Below are positions 16,089 through 25,440 of a stretch of 64,000 nt of DNA, piece by piece; positions within the stretch are counted from its first letter, which is position 1, and the number at the start of each line of letters is the position of its first letter. The position numbers were made by a program, and so were the translations under genes. The stretch is from Rhodoferax sp. OV413. Its GTDB lineage: Bacteria > Pseudomonadota > Gammaproteobacteria > Burkholderiales > Burkholderiaceae_C. The notes under the pieces are model-generated. The model searched no databases, was not told where the DNA came from, and was given only the letters and a program-made list of their open reading frames with translations. The stretch covers positions 904,386-968,385 of the forward strand of contig NZ_FNJA01000001.1 in NCBI RefSeq assembly GCF_900104385.1, read 5' to 3'.

Positions 16089-17027
16089 ATGAATCAGTTG
16101 GATGGAGGTGCCGAAGAGTGCGTAGTCCATACCCACCCTATTGATCCCGAACAACTTGCACGCTATAGCGTGGAACGTGATCCCTTTTCCGAGCAGGACA
16201 TAGCAAACTACGTCCATGGCCAGGCACGTGACGAGATCGTAAAGCACGTGGAGCAGATCAAGCAGGAAATTGTGTTGGGCGATGTGTACGAAATATGGGA
16301 TGTCACGACGGACAAAGACAGATGGTGGGTTATTACTAATCCCACTAACCTCTACTCACAACGCCACTTTCCTAGCCTCGACTACACGCTCTCATTCCAT
16401 ATTGGTTTGATGATGCGCATGCGCAGCCGACCAGTTCAGATAGATGGAAACGATCCAACTCCATTCGACGAAGTATTTCGGCGTCATCAGCAGGCCCAAG
16501 CGCGCCATGAAGGCGCGGTGGAAGCCGAAGACTACCAGGCAGTTGGAATGCTTTTACGCGAAGGATTGATCTCGCTAATCGGTGCTCTTCGCCGCAGAAC
16601 AGAAATTCCCGGAGATTTAGAACGACCACAGGATGCCAATTTCCTAGGTTGGACCGAAGTATTAATGAACCAACTGTGCGGTGGCGGTAGCAACAAAGAG
16701 CTTCGCCAACATCTCAAAAACACCGCTAAAGAGACTTGGCAGCTTGCAAACTGGCTCACTCATACACGTAGTGCAGATCGAACCGCTTCGTCCATCGCTA
16801 TTCAATCTTGCGATACTGTCACAGGCCACTTCATCAGCCTACTCGAACGTCAGCGTACCGGGGGCGCTCAAGAATGCCCTGCGTGCAAATCACGCAACAT
16901 ACGGTCTCACTTCGACATCGATATTGAACCGGATGGAGACTACTTTCTCAGTTGTGGCGTCTGCGATTGGACCAACCATCCTGGTCTGATTGAGCAAGTC
17001 GAAGCGCCTCCTGGCACCGCAATCTAG
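16089..17027 (+). CDS. Unrecognised protein with C-terminal zinc ribbon, probably transferred
   Basis: 312 residues from ATG 16089, preceded by AAGGAGAAG. I do not recognise the family. The N-terminal half is acidic and contains a WDVTTDKDRWWVITNPTNLY segment and a FPSLDYTLSFHIGLM strand-helix. The middle is helical and polar (about 130-250). The C-terminus has CPAC and CGVC pairs about 24 residues apart (near 274 and 298), a typical single zinc ribbon. Base composition is visibly lower in GC than every neighbour, and AT-ending codons are common. It stands alone beside a tRNA-like fragment, so acquisition by horizontal transfer is likely. A role in defence is possible but nothing in the sequence shows it. 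Confidence 0.75.
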   Translation: MNQLDGGAEECVVHTHPIDPEQLARYSVERDPFSEQDIANYVHGQARDEIVKHVEQIKQEIVLGDVYEIWDVTTDKDRWWVITNPTNLYSQRHFPSLDYTLSFHIGLMMRMRSRPVQIDGNDPTPFDEVFRRHQQAQARHEGAVEAEDYQAVGMLLREGLISLIGALRRRTEIPGDLERPQDANFLGWTEVLMNQLCGGGSNKELRQHLKNTAKETWQLANWLTHTRSADRTASSIAIQSCDTVTGHFISLLERQRTGGAQECPACKSRNIRSHFDIDIEPDGDYFLSCGVCDWTNHPGLIEQVEAPPGTAI

Positions 17028-17108
17028 AACGTCATGGGAGGTATTAATCGCCGGACCAAGTCCAATTTCTTCGGCAGCGCAACCGATTCGCACACCCAAA
17101 CCTAACCC

Positions 17109-18062
17109 TTAGCCAGCAAACGCAAATCTCCCCCGCACATTCTGCTGCACCGACTCCGTCAGCAACTCCGCTAGCCGCTGCACCGACGGCTCGGGCTCGC
17201 TGCTGGCTCGGCGCAGGGCCAAGGTAATCTGTGGCAGTGCCGGCAGCACGGTGCCGGCGCGCTCAATGGTGCGCACATGGGCCGGCAGGCCGAACGGCGT
17301 GCGCACGCACAGGCCCAGGCCGGCCGAGGTGGCGGCCCATAGCGCGGCCAGGCTGGAGCTGGTGAACACATAACGCCACGGCATGCCGGCGCGCTCCAGC
17401 GTGGTGGTGACGATCTCGCGCAGCGGGCATGGGGCATCGACGACGACCAGCGGTATAGGTTCTTGCAAGCCGCCCTGCGCGCCCCGCCCCACCTTCTGTA
17501 GCTGCTGCCACCAGGGCGCGTCCAGGGCATCTAGATCGGCCGGGCCTATCCACTGCAGCGGCAGGCGCAGCACGCTGGCGGTATGTTGGTCGGTGGCGCC
17601 CAGGCCCACGTCCCAGAACATCGCCAGGTCCAACTGGCCCAGCGCCAAGCGCTCACGCAACACCGCGCTGGTCGCTACACAGGCCTCGATGCGCACCTTG
17701 GGGTGGGCGCGGGCGAAGCGGCCCAGCGCCTCGGGCAGCACGGCTTCGCCCAGGTCTTCCTGCAGGCCCAGGCGCACCCGGCCCTGCAGGTCGGTGCCGC
17801 GCACCGCGGCCACGGCTTCATCGTTCAACGCCAGCAGGCGGTGCGCGTAGGCCAGCAGGGTTTCGCCAGCATCGGTCAGCTCCAGCCCGCGGCCGGACTT
17901 GCGCAGCAAGGGTGTGCCGGACTGCGATTCCAGCTTCTTCAGCTGGGCGCTGACGGCCGAGGTGGAGCGGCCCAGCCGGTCGGCCGCGCGGGCGTAGCTG
18001 CCGAGCGCAATGCCGGTGGAGAAGCTGCGCAGCATGTCAATGTCGTAGGTGATCTGGCCCAT
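17109..18062 (-). CDS. LysR-family transcriptional regulator
   Basis: 317 residues from ATG 18062 (MGQITYDIDMLRSFSTGIAL); ATG 18071 would add three residues. The N-terminal HTH (SYARAADRLGRSTSAVSAQL) and wing (LLRKSGRGLELTDAGETLL) are clear, and the remaining part is the effector domain. It is divergent from the MFS gene at 18144 with an 81-base shared region holding two copies of ATTTTCAAAA, the likely operator. The natural reading is a regulator controlling export or import by that transporter. The effector is unknown. Confidence 0.9.
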   Translation of the reverse strand: MGQITYDIDMLRSFSTGIALGSYARAADRLGRSTSAVSAQLKKLESQSGTPLLRKSGRGLELTDAGETLLAYAHRLLALNDEAVAAVRGTDLQGRVRLGLQEDLGEAVLPEALGRFARAHPKVRIEACVATSAVLRERLALGQLDLAMFWDVGLGATDQHTASVLRLPLQWIGPADLDALDAPWWQQLQKVGRGAQGGLQEPIPLVVVDAPCPLREIVTTTLERAGMPWRYVFTSSSLAALWAATSAGLGLCVRTPFGLPAHVRTIERAGTVLPALPQITLALRRASSEPEPSVQRLAELLTESVQQNVRGRFAFAG

Positions 18063-18072
18063 GGCAATCATC

Positions 18073-18117
18073 CCGATTTTCAAAATTATCAGTCTACTAT
18101 TTTCTGATTTTCAAAAC
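18073..18117. promoter_or_regulatory. Direct repeat in LysR/MFS divergent promoter
   Basis: GATTTTCAAAA occurs twice, at about 18075-18085 and 18105-18115, about 30 bases apart, in an otherwise AT-rich strip between the divergent LysR and MFS genes. Spacing of about three helical turns fits a LysR tetramer contacting two sites on one face. Seen directly; the binding role is inferred. Confidence 0.5.
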
Positions 18118-18143
18118 AGTCTGCGCGACCCACAATCCGCCGC

Positions 18144-19433
18144 ATGACACACCAAGCGACTCTCTCCAACCCCCTGGTTACCTGCCCGCCGCCGCGCCAC
18201 CGCTGGAAGGTGCTGGCCGCCGGCGTGGCCGCGAATGCGGCGTTTTCCGTGGCTTTCAGCGGCATCCCGATGACCGCGGTGCTGATGCGCGACGGCTACC
18301 GGCTCGACAACGCCACGCTGGGCCTGGTGCTCGGCCTGATGGGCCTGGGTATTGCCATCAGCGAGCTGCCCTGGGGCCTGCTGACCGACCGCTGGGGCGA
18401 CCGCCCGGTGCTGCTGACCGGCCTGGTCAGCACCGCCCTGGCGCTTGCAGCGATGGCGCTGTGGGCGGCGCCCTCGCATGGGCAGATTCCGCCGCTGGGT
18501 CTACTGGCCGGCGGCCTGGTGCTGGTCGGCCTGCTGGGCGGCAGCGTGAACGGTGCCAGCGGCCGGGCGGTGATGCTGTGGTTTGCCGACGGCGAGCGCG
18601 GCCTGGCGATGAGCATCCGCCAGACCGCCGTGCCGCTGGGCGGCGGCATCGGCGCGCTGTTGTTGCCGGCCGTGGCACTGCAGCACGGCTTTGCCGCGAT
18701 CTACAGCCTGCTGGCCGTGCTGTGCCTGCTGGCCGCGCTGCTGACCTGGGCCTGGGTGCACGAGCCGGCGCTGACCACGCACAGCAAACCCACCACCGCT
18801 GCGGGCAGCGGCCCACTAAATGACCCGTTACGCGACCCGCGCATCTGGCGCACCGTGGCCGGCATCGGCATTCTGTGTGCACCGCAGTTTGCCGTGCTGT
18901 CCTTCGGCACGGTGTTCCTGCACGACTACGGCCATGCAGGCCTGGCCACCATCACGGTGGCGATGGCGCTGGTGCAGGTCGGCGCAATGGTGATGCGCGT
19001 CTGGAGCGGCCGCTGGACCGACCAGCGGCGGAATCGCCCGGCCTATCTGCGGGCCTGCAGCGGGCTCAGCGCAGCGCTGTTTGCCGGGCTGGCAATCTTC
19101 AGCGCGCTGGCCGACGGCGGGCAACTGCTGGCCTCGCCGCTGCTGCGTGGCGGCTTGCTGGTACTGCTGGCGCTGTGCGGCATTTGCGTATCGGCCTGGC
19201 ATGGCGTGGCCTATGTGCAGCTGGCCAGCTGCGCCGGTGCGCAGCGCTCCGGCACGGCGCTGGCGATGGCGAATACCTGCGTGTTCAGCGTCTGTTTTGT
19301 GACGCCGCTGGCCTTGCCGCATCTGCTGGCGCTGCAGGGTTGGCCGCTGGTCTGGCTGCTGGCCAGCGGCTGTGCGCTGCTGGCGCGGCCTTTACTCAGT
19401 GGGCGCAGAGTGCAGCCGATTAAAAATGCATGA
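18144..19433 (+). CDS. Major facilitator superfamily transporter
   Basis: 429 residues with about twelve hydrophobic segments. The MFS loop 2-3 signature is present near 75-90 (ELPWGLLTDRWGDRPVLL), and a second copy in the C-terminal half reads WSGRWTDQRRNRPAYL. It probably works as a proton-coupled exporter or solute importer in the inner membrane. Divergent from a LysR regulator, its likely controller. The last codons and the stop (IKNA) run into a palindromic repeat. Substrate unknown. Confidence 0.9.
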   Translation: MTHQATLSNPLVTCPPPRHRWKVLAAGVAANAAFSVAFSGIPMTAVLMRDGYRLDNATLGLVLGLMGLGIAISELPWGLLTDRWGDRPVLLTGLVSTALALAAMALWAAPSHGQIPPLGLLAGGLVLVGLLGGSVNGASGRAVMLWFADGERGLAMSIRQTAVPLGGGIGALLLPAVALQHGFAAIYSLLAVLCLLAALLTWAWVHEPALTTHSKPTTAAGSGPLNDPLRDPRIWRTVAGIGILCAPQFAVLSFGTVFLHDYGHAGLATITVAMALVQVGAMVMRVWSGRWTDQRRNRPAYLRACSGLSAALFAGLAIFSALADGGQLLASPLLRGGLLVLLALCGICVSAWHGVAYVQLASCAGAQRSGTALAMANTCVFSVCFVTPLALPHLLALQGWPLVWLLASGCALLARPLLSGRRVQPIKNA

Positions 19434-19487
19434 AATCAGCCTCTAGCGCATATAAAAACTGCGCTAGCAGCTCTTTATTCAATAGCA
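19422..19487 (-). repeat. Palindromic intergenic repeat, copy 7
   Basis: Reverse orientation: AAAATGCATGAAATCAGCC, stem CTAGCGCA..TGCGCTAG with loop TATAAAAAC, then CAGCTCTTTATTCAATAGCA. It overlaps the MFS stop codon and is one of the best-preserved stems in the window. Confidence 0.92.
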
Positions 19488-19641
19488 CTGACGCCTAGGC
19501 GACACCCCATCCCGCCATGGCATGGAACCTGCTGATAATCACGTCGGCAGACGCTGGGGTATGTACCGATCCCCGTGCCGCACCAAACGAGCACCATCGA
19601 GGTGCACGTCTGCTATCGCGTTTTGACATATTTGGAGCAAC

Positions 19642-21234
19642 ATGAAAAATCTGAGCAAACTGGTTATGGCCTTGGGCCTGACCGTCGCCGCCATGGCAAC
19701 CCACGCCGCAGGCACCCTGGTCTATTGTTCCGAAGCCAGCCCCGAAGGCTTTGACACCGCCCAATACACCGGCGGCCAAACCTTTGACGCCGCCGGCATG
19801 GCCATCTTCAACCGCCTGGTCGAGTTTGAACGCGGCACCACCAAGGTTGTGCCCGCACTGGCCGAGTCGTATGACACCGCTCCCGACGGCCTGACCTACA
19901 CCTTCCATCTGCGCAAGGGCGTCAAGTTCCATACCACCGAGAACTTCACCCCCAGCCGCACCTTCAATGCCGATGACGTGGTGTTCACGTTCATGCGCAT
20001 GTTCGACAAGAGCAATGCCTTCGCCAAGGCCTACACCGTGCAGTACCCGTATGCGGGCGACACCGGCCTGGACAGCAACGTCGCCTCGGTGCGCAAGACC
20101 GACGACTACACCGTGGTCTTCTTGCTGAAGAAGCCCGACCCCGATCTGCTGCCCAAGATCGCCATGCCAGTGTTCTCGATCCTGTCGGCCGAACACGCCA
20201 ACAAGCTGTTGACCGCCGGCACGCCCGCGCTGATCAACCAGCAGCCCGTGGGCACTGGCCCCTACATTCTGAAGCGCTACCAAAAAGATTCGCAGATCCG
20301 CTACGCCGGCAACAAGGAATACTGGAACCCCAAGGACGTGAAGGTCGACAACCTGATCTTCGCCATCACCACCGACGGTGCAGTGCGCGCGCAAAAGATC
20401 AAGGCTGGCGAATGCCAGGCCATGTCCTACCCCAAGCCACAGGATCTGGACAGCCTGAAGGCCGACCCCAAGCTCAAGGTCATCAGTGCCCCCGGCTTCA
20501 ACATCGGCTACCTGGCCTACAACACCGAAAAGCCGATCACCGGCAAGCTCGAAGTGCGCCAGGCGCTGGACATGGCGATCAACCGCAAGGCCATCATCGA
20601 CGCGGTCTACCAAGGCCAGGGCCAGGAAGCCAGCAACCCGTTCCCATCGTCGCTGTGGTCGTATAACCCGGCGCTGAAGAACCCGCCCCTGGACATCGAA
20701 AAAGCCAAGGCGCTGCTGAAGAAAGCCGGCTACCCCGATGGCTTCGAGATCACGCTGTGGAGCATGCCGGTGGTGCGCCCCTACAACCCCAACGCCAAGC
20801 TGATGGCCGAAATGATCCAGAGCGACTGGGCCAAGATTGGCGTCAAGGCCAAGATCGTCAGCTACGAATGGGGTGAATACCTGAAGCGCATGAAAGCCGG
20901 CGAACAAGACGCGGGCCTGATCGGCTGGAGCGGCGACTACGCCAGCCCGGACAACTTCCTCGGCGTGCTGCTGACCTGCGAAGCCGTGGGCGGATCCAAC
21001 TATGCACGCTACTGCAGCAAGGAATTCGACGGCATGGTGCTCAAGGCCCGCAACAGCCTGGACCAGAAAGAGCGCACCGCGCTGTACATGAAGGCGCAAG
21101 AAGTCTTCAAGCGCGACATGCCCTGGTCGACCATCGCCCACTCCACGGTGAGCCTGCCCACCGCCAAGGGTGTCGAGGGTCTGAAGATCAGCCCATTTGC
21201 GGTGTTTGACTTCGCGGGCGTCAGCGTCAAGTAA
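19642..21234 (+). CDS. dppA: Dipeptide ABC transporter substrate-binding protein
   Basis: 530 residues with a Sec signal peptide (cleaved after THAA, residue 23). The mature start GTLVYCSEASPEGFDTAQYT and the later NFTPSRTFNADDVVFTFMRM are the hallmarks of DppA, the periplasmic dipeptide-binding protein. It delivers peptides to the DppBC channel and in some bacteria also heme or chemotaxis signals. The gene heads a five-gene operon; GGAG upstream of ATG 19642 is the ribosome site. A strong hairpin between dppA and dppB would raise dppA expression above the rest. Confidence 0.95.
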   Translation: MKNLSKLVMALGLTVAAMATHAAGTLVYCSEASPEGFDTAQYTGGQTFDAAGMAIFNRLVEFERGTTKVVPALAESYDTAPDGLTYTFHLRKGVKFHTTENFTPSRTFNADDVVFTFMRMFDKSNAFAKAYTVQYPYAGDTGLDSNVASVRKTDDYTVVFLLKKPDPDLLPKIAMPVFSILSAEHANKLLTAGTPALINQQPVGTGPYILKRYQKDSQIRYAGNKEYWNPKDVKVDNLIFAITTDGAVRAQKIKAGECQAMSYPKPQDLDSLKADPKLKVISAPGFNIGYLAYNTEKPITGKLEVRQALDMAINRKAIIDAVYQGQGQEASNPFPSSLWSYNPALKNPPLDIEKAKALLKKAGYPDGFEITLWSMPVVRPYNPNAKLMAEMIQSDWAKIGVKAKIVSYEWGEYLKRMKAGEQDAGLIGWSGDYASPDNFLGVLLTCEAVGGSNYARYCSKEFDGMVLKARNSLDQKERTALYMKAQEVFKRDMPWSTIAHSTVSLPTAKGVEGLKISPFAVFDFAGVSVK

Positions 21235-21252
21235 ACCCACTTCGTCAGAAGT

Positions 21253-21295
21253 AAAAGCAAGGTAACGGCTCGTTTCGTTACCTTGCTTTTTTGTT
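21253..21295 (+). terminator. Rho-independent terminator/attenuator between dppA and dppB
   Basis: Perfect 15-bp stem (21253-21267 with 21276-21290: AAAAGCAAGGTAACG / CGTTACCTTGCTTTT), 8-base loop and a T-rich tail. It sits 18 bases after the dppA stop and 11 bases before dppB. Partial termination here would explain excess binding protein over membrane subunits. Confidence 0.93.
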
Positions 21296-21305
21296 TTAAG
21301 CCACT

Positions 21306-22334
21306 ATGTTCTTCTACATCCTCAAACGCTTGGCGGTGGTGATTCCGACCTTTTTCGGTATCACCCTGCTGACCTTTTCGCTGATCCGCATGATCCCGGG
21401 CGACCCGATCGAAGTCATGCGCGGTGAGCGCTCCATCGACCCGGTCGCGCATGCCATCGCCCTCAAGCAGCTGGGCCTGGACCAGCCGCTGCCGGTGCAG
21501 TATGTGCAGTACCTGGGCAAGCTGATCCACGGCGACCTGGGCGCATCGCTCAAGACCCAGGCTCCTGTCTGGACCGAATTCAAAATCCTGTTCCCCGCCA
21601 CACTGGAACTGGCGCTGATGGCCCTGCTGTTCGCGCTGGTGTTCGGCATGGTGGCCGGCGTCACCGCGGCGGTGAAGCGCGGCTCGTTCCTCGACCACGG
21701 CGTGATGACTGTGGCGCTGACCGGCTATTCGATGCCGATCTTCTGGTGGGGCCTGGTGCTGATCATGATCTTCTCCAGCGGCCTGGGCTGGACACCGGTG
21801 TCCGGCCGCATCGACCTGATGTTCGACATTCCGCCCGACACCGGCTTTATGCTGATCGACGCCTGGCGCGCCGAACGGGCCGACCCAGGCCTGAACGCCG
21901 GCGCGCTTTGGGACGCGATCAAGCACCTGATCCTGCCGACCATCGTGCTCGGCACCATCCCGCTGGCGGTGATTGCCCGCATGACGCGCTCCAGCATGCT
22001 GGAAGTGCTGAAGGAAGACTATGTGCGCACCGCCCGCGCCAAAGGCCTGTCGCCCACCCGCGTGGTGTTTATCCACACGCTGCGCAATGCGCTGATCCCG
22101 GTGCTGACCGTGATCGGCCTGCAGATCGGCACGCTGATGGGCGGTGCGGTGCTGACCGAGACCATCTTCTCCTGGCCGGGCATCGGCAAATGGCTGATCG
22201 ACGCCATCAGCCGGCGCGACTACCCGGTGGTGCAAAGCGGCATTCTGCTGGTCGCCCTGCTGGTGATCACCACCAATTTTGTCGTTGACATCCTGTACGG
22301 CGTGGCCAACCCACGCATCCGACACCAGAAGTAA
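21306..22334 (+). CDS. dppB: Dipeptide ABC transporter permease DppB
   Basis: 342 residues. The N-terminus (MFFYILKRLAVVIPTFFGIT) and the sequence up to GDPIEVMRGERSID match DppB. The EAA loop reads RTARAKGLSPTRVVFIHTLR, where the conserved EAA is here R-A-K-G, typical of the family. Six transmembrane segments are visible. It forms the inner-membrane channel with DppC. A family-unusual internal loop (about 170-195, RIDLMFDIPPDTGFMLIDAW) is common in DppB of betaproteobacteria. Confidence 0.94.
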   Translation: MFFYILKRLAVVIPTFFGITLLTFSLIRMIPGDPIEVMRGERSIDPVAHAIALKQLGLDQPLPVQYVQYLGKLIHGDLGASLKTQAPVWTEFKILFPATLELALMALLFALVFGMVAGVTAAVKRGSFLDHGVMTVALTGYSMPIFWWGLVLIMIFSSGLGWTPVSGRIDLMFDIPPDTGFMLIDAWRAERADPGLNAGALWDAIKHLILPTIVLGTIPLAVIARMTRSSMLEVLKEDYVRTARAKGLSPTRVVFIHTLRNALIPVLTVIGLQIGTLMGGAVLTETIFSWPGIGKWLIDAISRRDYPVVQSGILLVALLVITTNFVVDILYGVANPRIRHQK

Positions 22335-22340
22335 AAAAAC

Positions 22341-23261
22341 ATGTCTACCCTACCCCTACCCGCCACCGACGAGCTGGAACTCGCACCCGGCACCCCTCCG
22401 TCCAGCTGGTCAGAATTCTGGCGCGGCTTTACCAAGAACAAGGGCGCGGTCGTTGGCCTGGTCTTCATGGTCCTGGTCTGCGTGGCCGCGCTGTTCGCCC
22501 CCTGGGTCGCGCCCTATGACCCGATCGAGCAGTTCCGAGACCACTTCCTCACCCCGCCCGCCTGGGTGGCCGGCGGCTCCAGCCAGTTCCTGCTGGGCAC
22601 CGACGAAGTCGGGCGCGACATCCTGTCGCGGCTGATCCACGGCGCGCGGCTGTCGCTGTTCGTCGGCTTTGTGTCGGTGGTGCTGGCGATGATTCCCGGC
22701 GTGGTGTTAGGCCTGTCGGCCGCCTTCTTCGGCAAGGCTTTGGACTCGGCCATCATGCGCTTCATGGACATCATGATGGCCCTGCCCGCGCTGCTGCTGG
22801 CCGTGGCCATCATGGCCATCCTTGGCCCCGGGCTGGGCAATGCCATGGTGGCCATCGCCGTGGTGTCGCTGCCCGCCTACGTGCGGCTGACCCGCGCTTC
22901 CGCCATGACCGAGCTGAACCGCGACTACGTGACCGCCGCCCGCCTGTCGGGCGCGGGCACGCTGCGCCTGATGTTCGTCACCGTGCTGCCCAACTGCATG
23001 GCGCCGCTGATCGTGCACGCCACCATGGGCTTCTCGGCCGCGATCCTGGAAATCTCGGCCCTGGGCTTCCTGGGTCTGGGCGTGCAGCCTCCCCTGCCTG
23101 AGTGGGGCACCATGCTGGCCTCGGCGCGCGACTACATCGAGCGTGCCTGGTGGGTCGTCACCCTACCCGGCCTGACGATTCTGTTCTCGGTGCTGGCCAT
23201 CAATCTGATGGGCGACGGGCTGCGCGATGCGCTAGACCCCAAGCTCAAAAGTGCTGCGTAG
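22341..23261 (+). CDS. dppC: Dipeptide ABC transporter permease DppC
   Basis: 306 residues. The N-terminal cytoplasmic part carries WRGFTKNKGAVVGLVFMV and the GTDEVGRDILSRLIHGARLS motif of OppC/DppC proteins. The EAA-type loop is VTAARLSGAGTLRLMFVTVL. Six membrane segments follow. It pairs with DppB; dppB and dppC are 6 bases apart. The 160 bases to dppD hold a different GC-rich repeat, which may lower transcription into the ATPase genes. Confidence 0.94.
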   Translation: MSTLPLPATDELELAPGTPPSSWSEFWRGFTKNKGAVVGLVFMVLVCVAALFAPWVAPYDPIEQFRDHFLTPPAWVAGGSSQFLLGTDEVGRDILSRLIHGARLSLFVGFVSVVLAMIPGVVLGLSAAFFGKALDSAIMRFMDIMMALPALLLAVAIMAILGPGLGNAMVAIAVVSLPAYVRLTRASAMTELNRDYVTAARLSGAGTLRLMFVTVLPNCMAPLIVHATMGFSAAILEISALGFLGLGVQPPLPEWGTMLASARDYIERAWWVVTLPGLTILFSVLAINLMGDGLRDALDPKLKSAA

Positions 23262-23297
23262 CTGTGGAACACCCCCAGGCTACACGCTGCGCGTTTT

Positions 23298-23360
23298 CGC
23301 CCCCCCTTGCAGGGGGCGATGCCAGTGGCCCGGCTGAGCCGGTTCCACGGCATCTCTGGA
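23298..23360 (+). repeat. GC-rich hairpin repeat of a second family
   Basis: CGCCCCC (23298-23304) pairs with GGGGGCG (23312-23318) around a short loop. The following GATGCCAGTGGCCCGGCTG and GAGCCGGTTCCACGGCATC segments look like a widespread Comamonadaceae intergenic repeat (from memory, not searched). Only one copy is seen here, inside the dpp operon between dppC and dppD. Confidence 0.6.
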
Positions 23361-23421
23361 AAAAAGCAGTAACGCTTATTTCGGCTGTGGGTTCTGCATA
23401 GTTTTTAAGAAAAGAAACACG

Positions 23422-24392
23422 ATGAGTTTGTTAAACATTAAAAATCTGTCCGTCGAGTTCGGCCCGCAAGGCCGGGCTTTCCGGGCTGTGGACGGGCTGG
23501 ACCTGTCCGTCTCGCAGGGCGAGATCGTCGGCATCGTTGGCGAATCTGGCTCCGGCAAATCGGTGACCATGATGGCCTTGATGGGCCTGCTCGACGGCCA
23601 GGGCCGCGTAACGGCAGACACGCTGAACTTCGACGGCCAGGACCTGCTGAAGATCACCCCGGCCCAGCGCCGCAAGCTGCTGGGCAAGGACATGGCGATG
23701 ATCTTCCAGGACCCCATGACCTCGCTGAACCCCAGCTTCACCGTAGGCTACCAGATCATCGAGGTGCTGAAGCAGCACCTGGGCCTGCGCGGCGCCGCGG
23801 CCACGGCCCGCGCGGTCGAGTTGATGGAGATGGTCGAAATCCCAGCCGCCAAAAGCCGGCTCGACGTGTACCCGCACCAGCTGTCGGGCGGCATGAGCCA
23901 GCGCGTGATGATCGCCATCGCCATCGCCTGCAACCCACGCCTGCTGATCGCCGACGAGCCCACCACCGCGCTGGACGTGACCATCCAGGCGCAGATCATG
24001 GACCTGCTGGTCAGCCTGCAAAAAGCCCACAACATGGCGCTGGTGATGATTACCCACGACCTGGCGGTGGTCGCCGAAGTGGCCCACCGCGTGGCCGTGA
24101 TGTACGCCGGCCAGGTGGTGGAAACCGGCCAGGTCGAACGCCTGTTCGACCACCCGGCGCACCCGTATACCGACGCGCTGCTGCAGGCCGTGCCCGAGCG
24201 CAGCCATGGCGCACGCCGCCTGAGCACCCTCAAAGGCATGGTCCCCGGCCAGTACGACCGGCCCAAAGGCTGCCTGCTGTCGCCGCGCTGCCCGCGCGTG
24301 CAAGACCGCTGCAAGGCCGAGCGCCCGGCGCTGACCAGCTTTGGCGGCGAGTCCGTGCGCTGCTTCTTCCCGATCTCCCATGGGGTGCTGGC

Positions 24393-24396
<4 letters not shown>
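23422..24396 (+). CDS. dppD: Dipeptide ABC transporter ATPase DppD
   Basis: 324 residues. Walker A GESGSGKS near 44, signature LSGGMSQRV near 154 and Walker [13 protein letters not shown] near 174. The C-terminal OppD/DppD extension has the four-cysteine element ([17 protein letters not shown], then RCFFP), which in relatives binds an iron-sulfur cluster. It powers transport with DppF. Its stop overlaps dppF by 4 bases. Confidence 0.95.
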
Positions 24397-25382
<986 letters not shown>

Positions 25383-25385
<3 letters not shown>

Positions 25386-25440
25386 ATTGGCCGCTAGCGC
25401 ATATTCTGCGTGCGCTAGCAGCTATTTATTTGGTAGCAAA
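25383..25440 (-). repeat. Palindromic intergenic repeat, copy 8
   Basis: ATAAATTGGCCGCTAGCGCA, loop, TGCGCTAGCAGCTATTTATT then TGGTAGCAAA. It fills the convergent gap and carries the stop codons of both dppF (TAA) and the paiB-like gene on the opposite strand (TAA at 25422-25424). Confidence 0.93.

Noticed and set aside
19495-21240. 581-codon antisense frame opposite dppA
   Set aside because: DppA on the plus strand has signal peptide and family motifs; the antisense frame has none.
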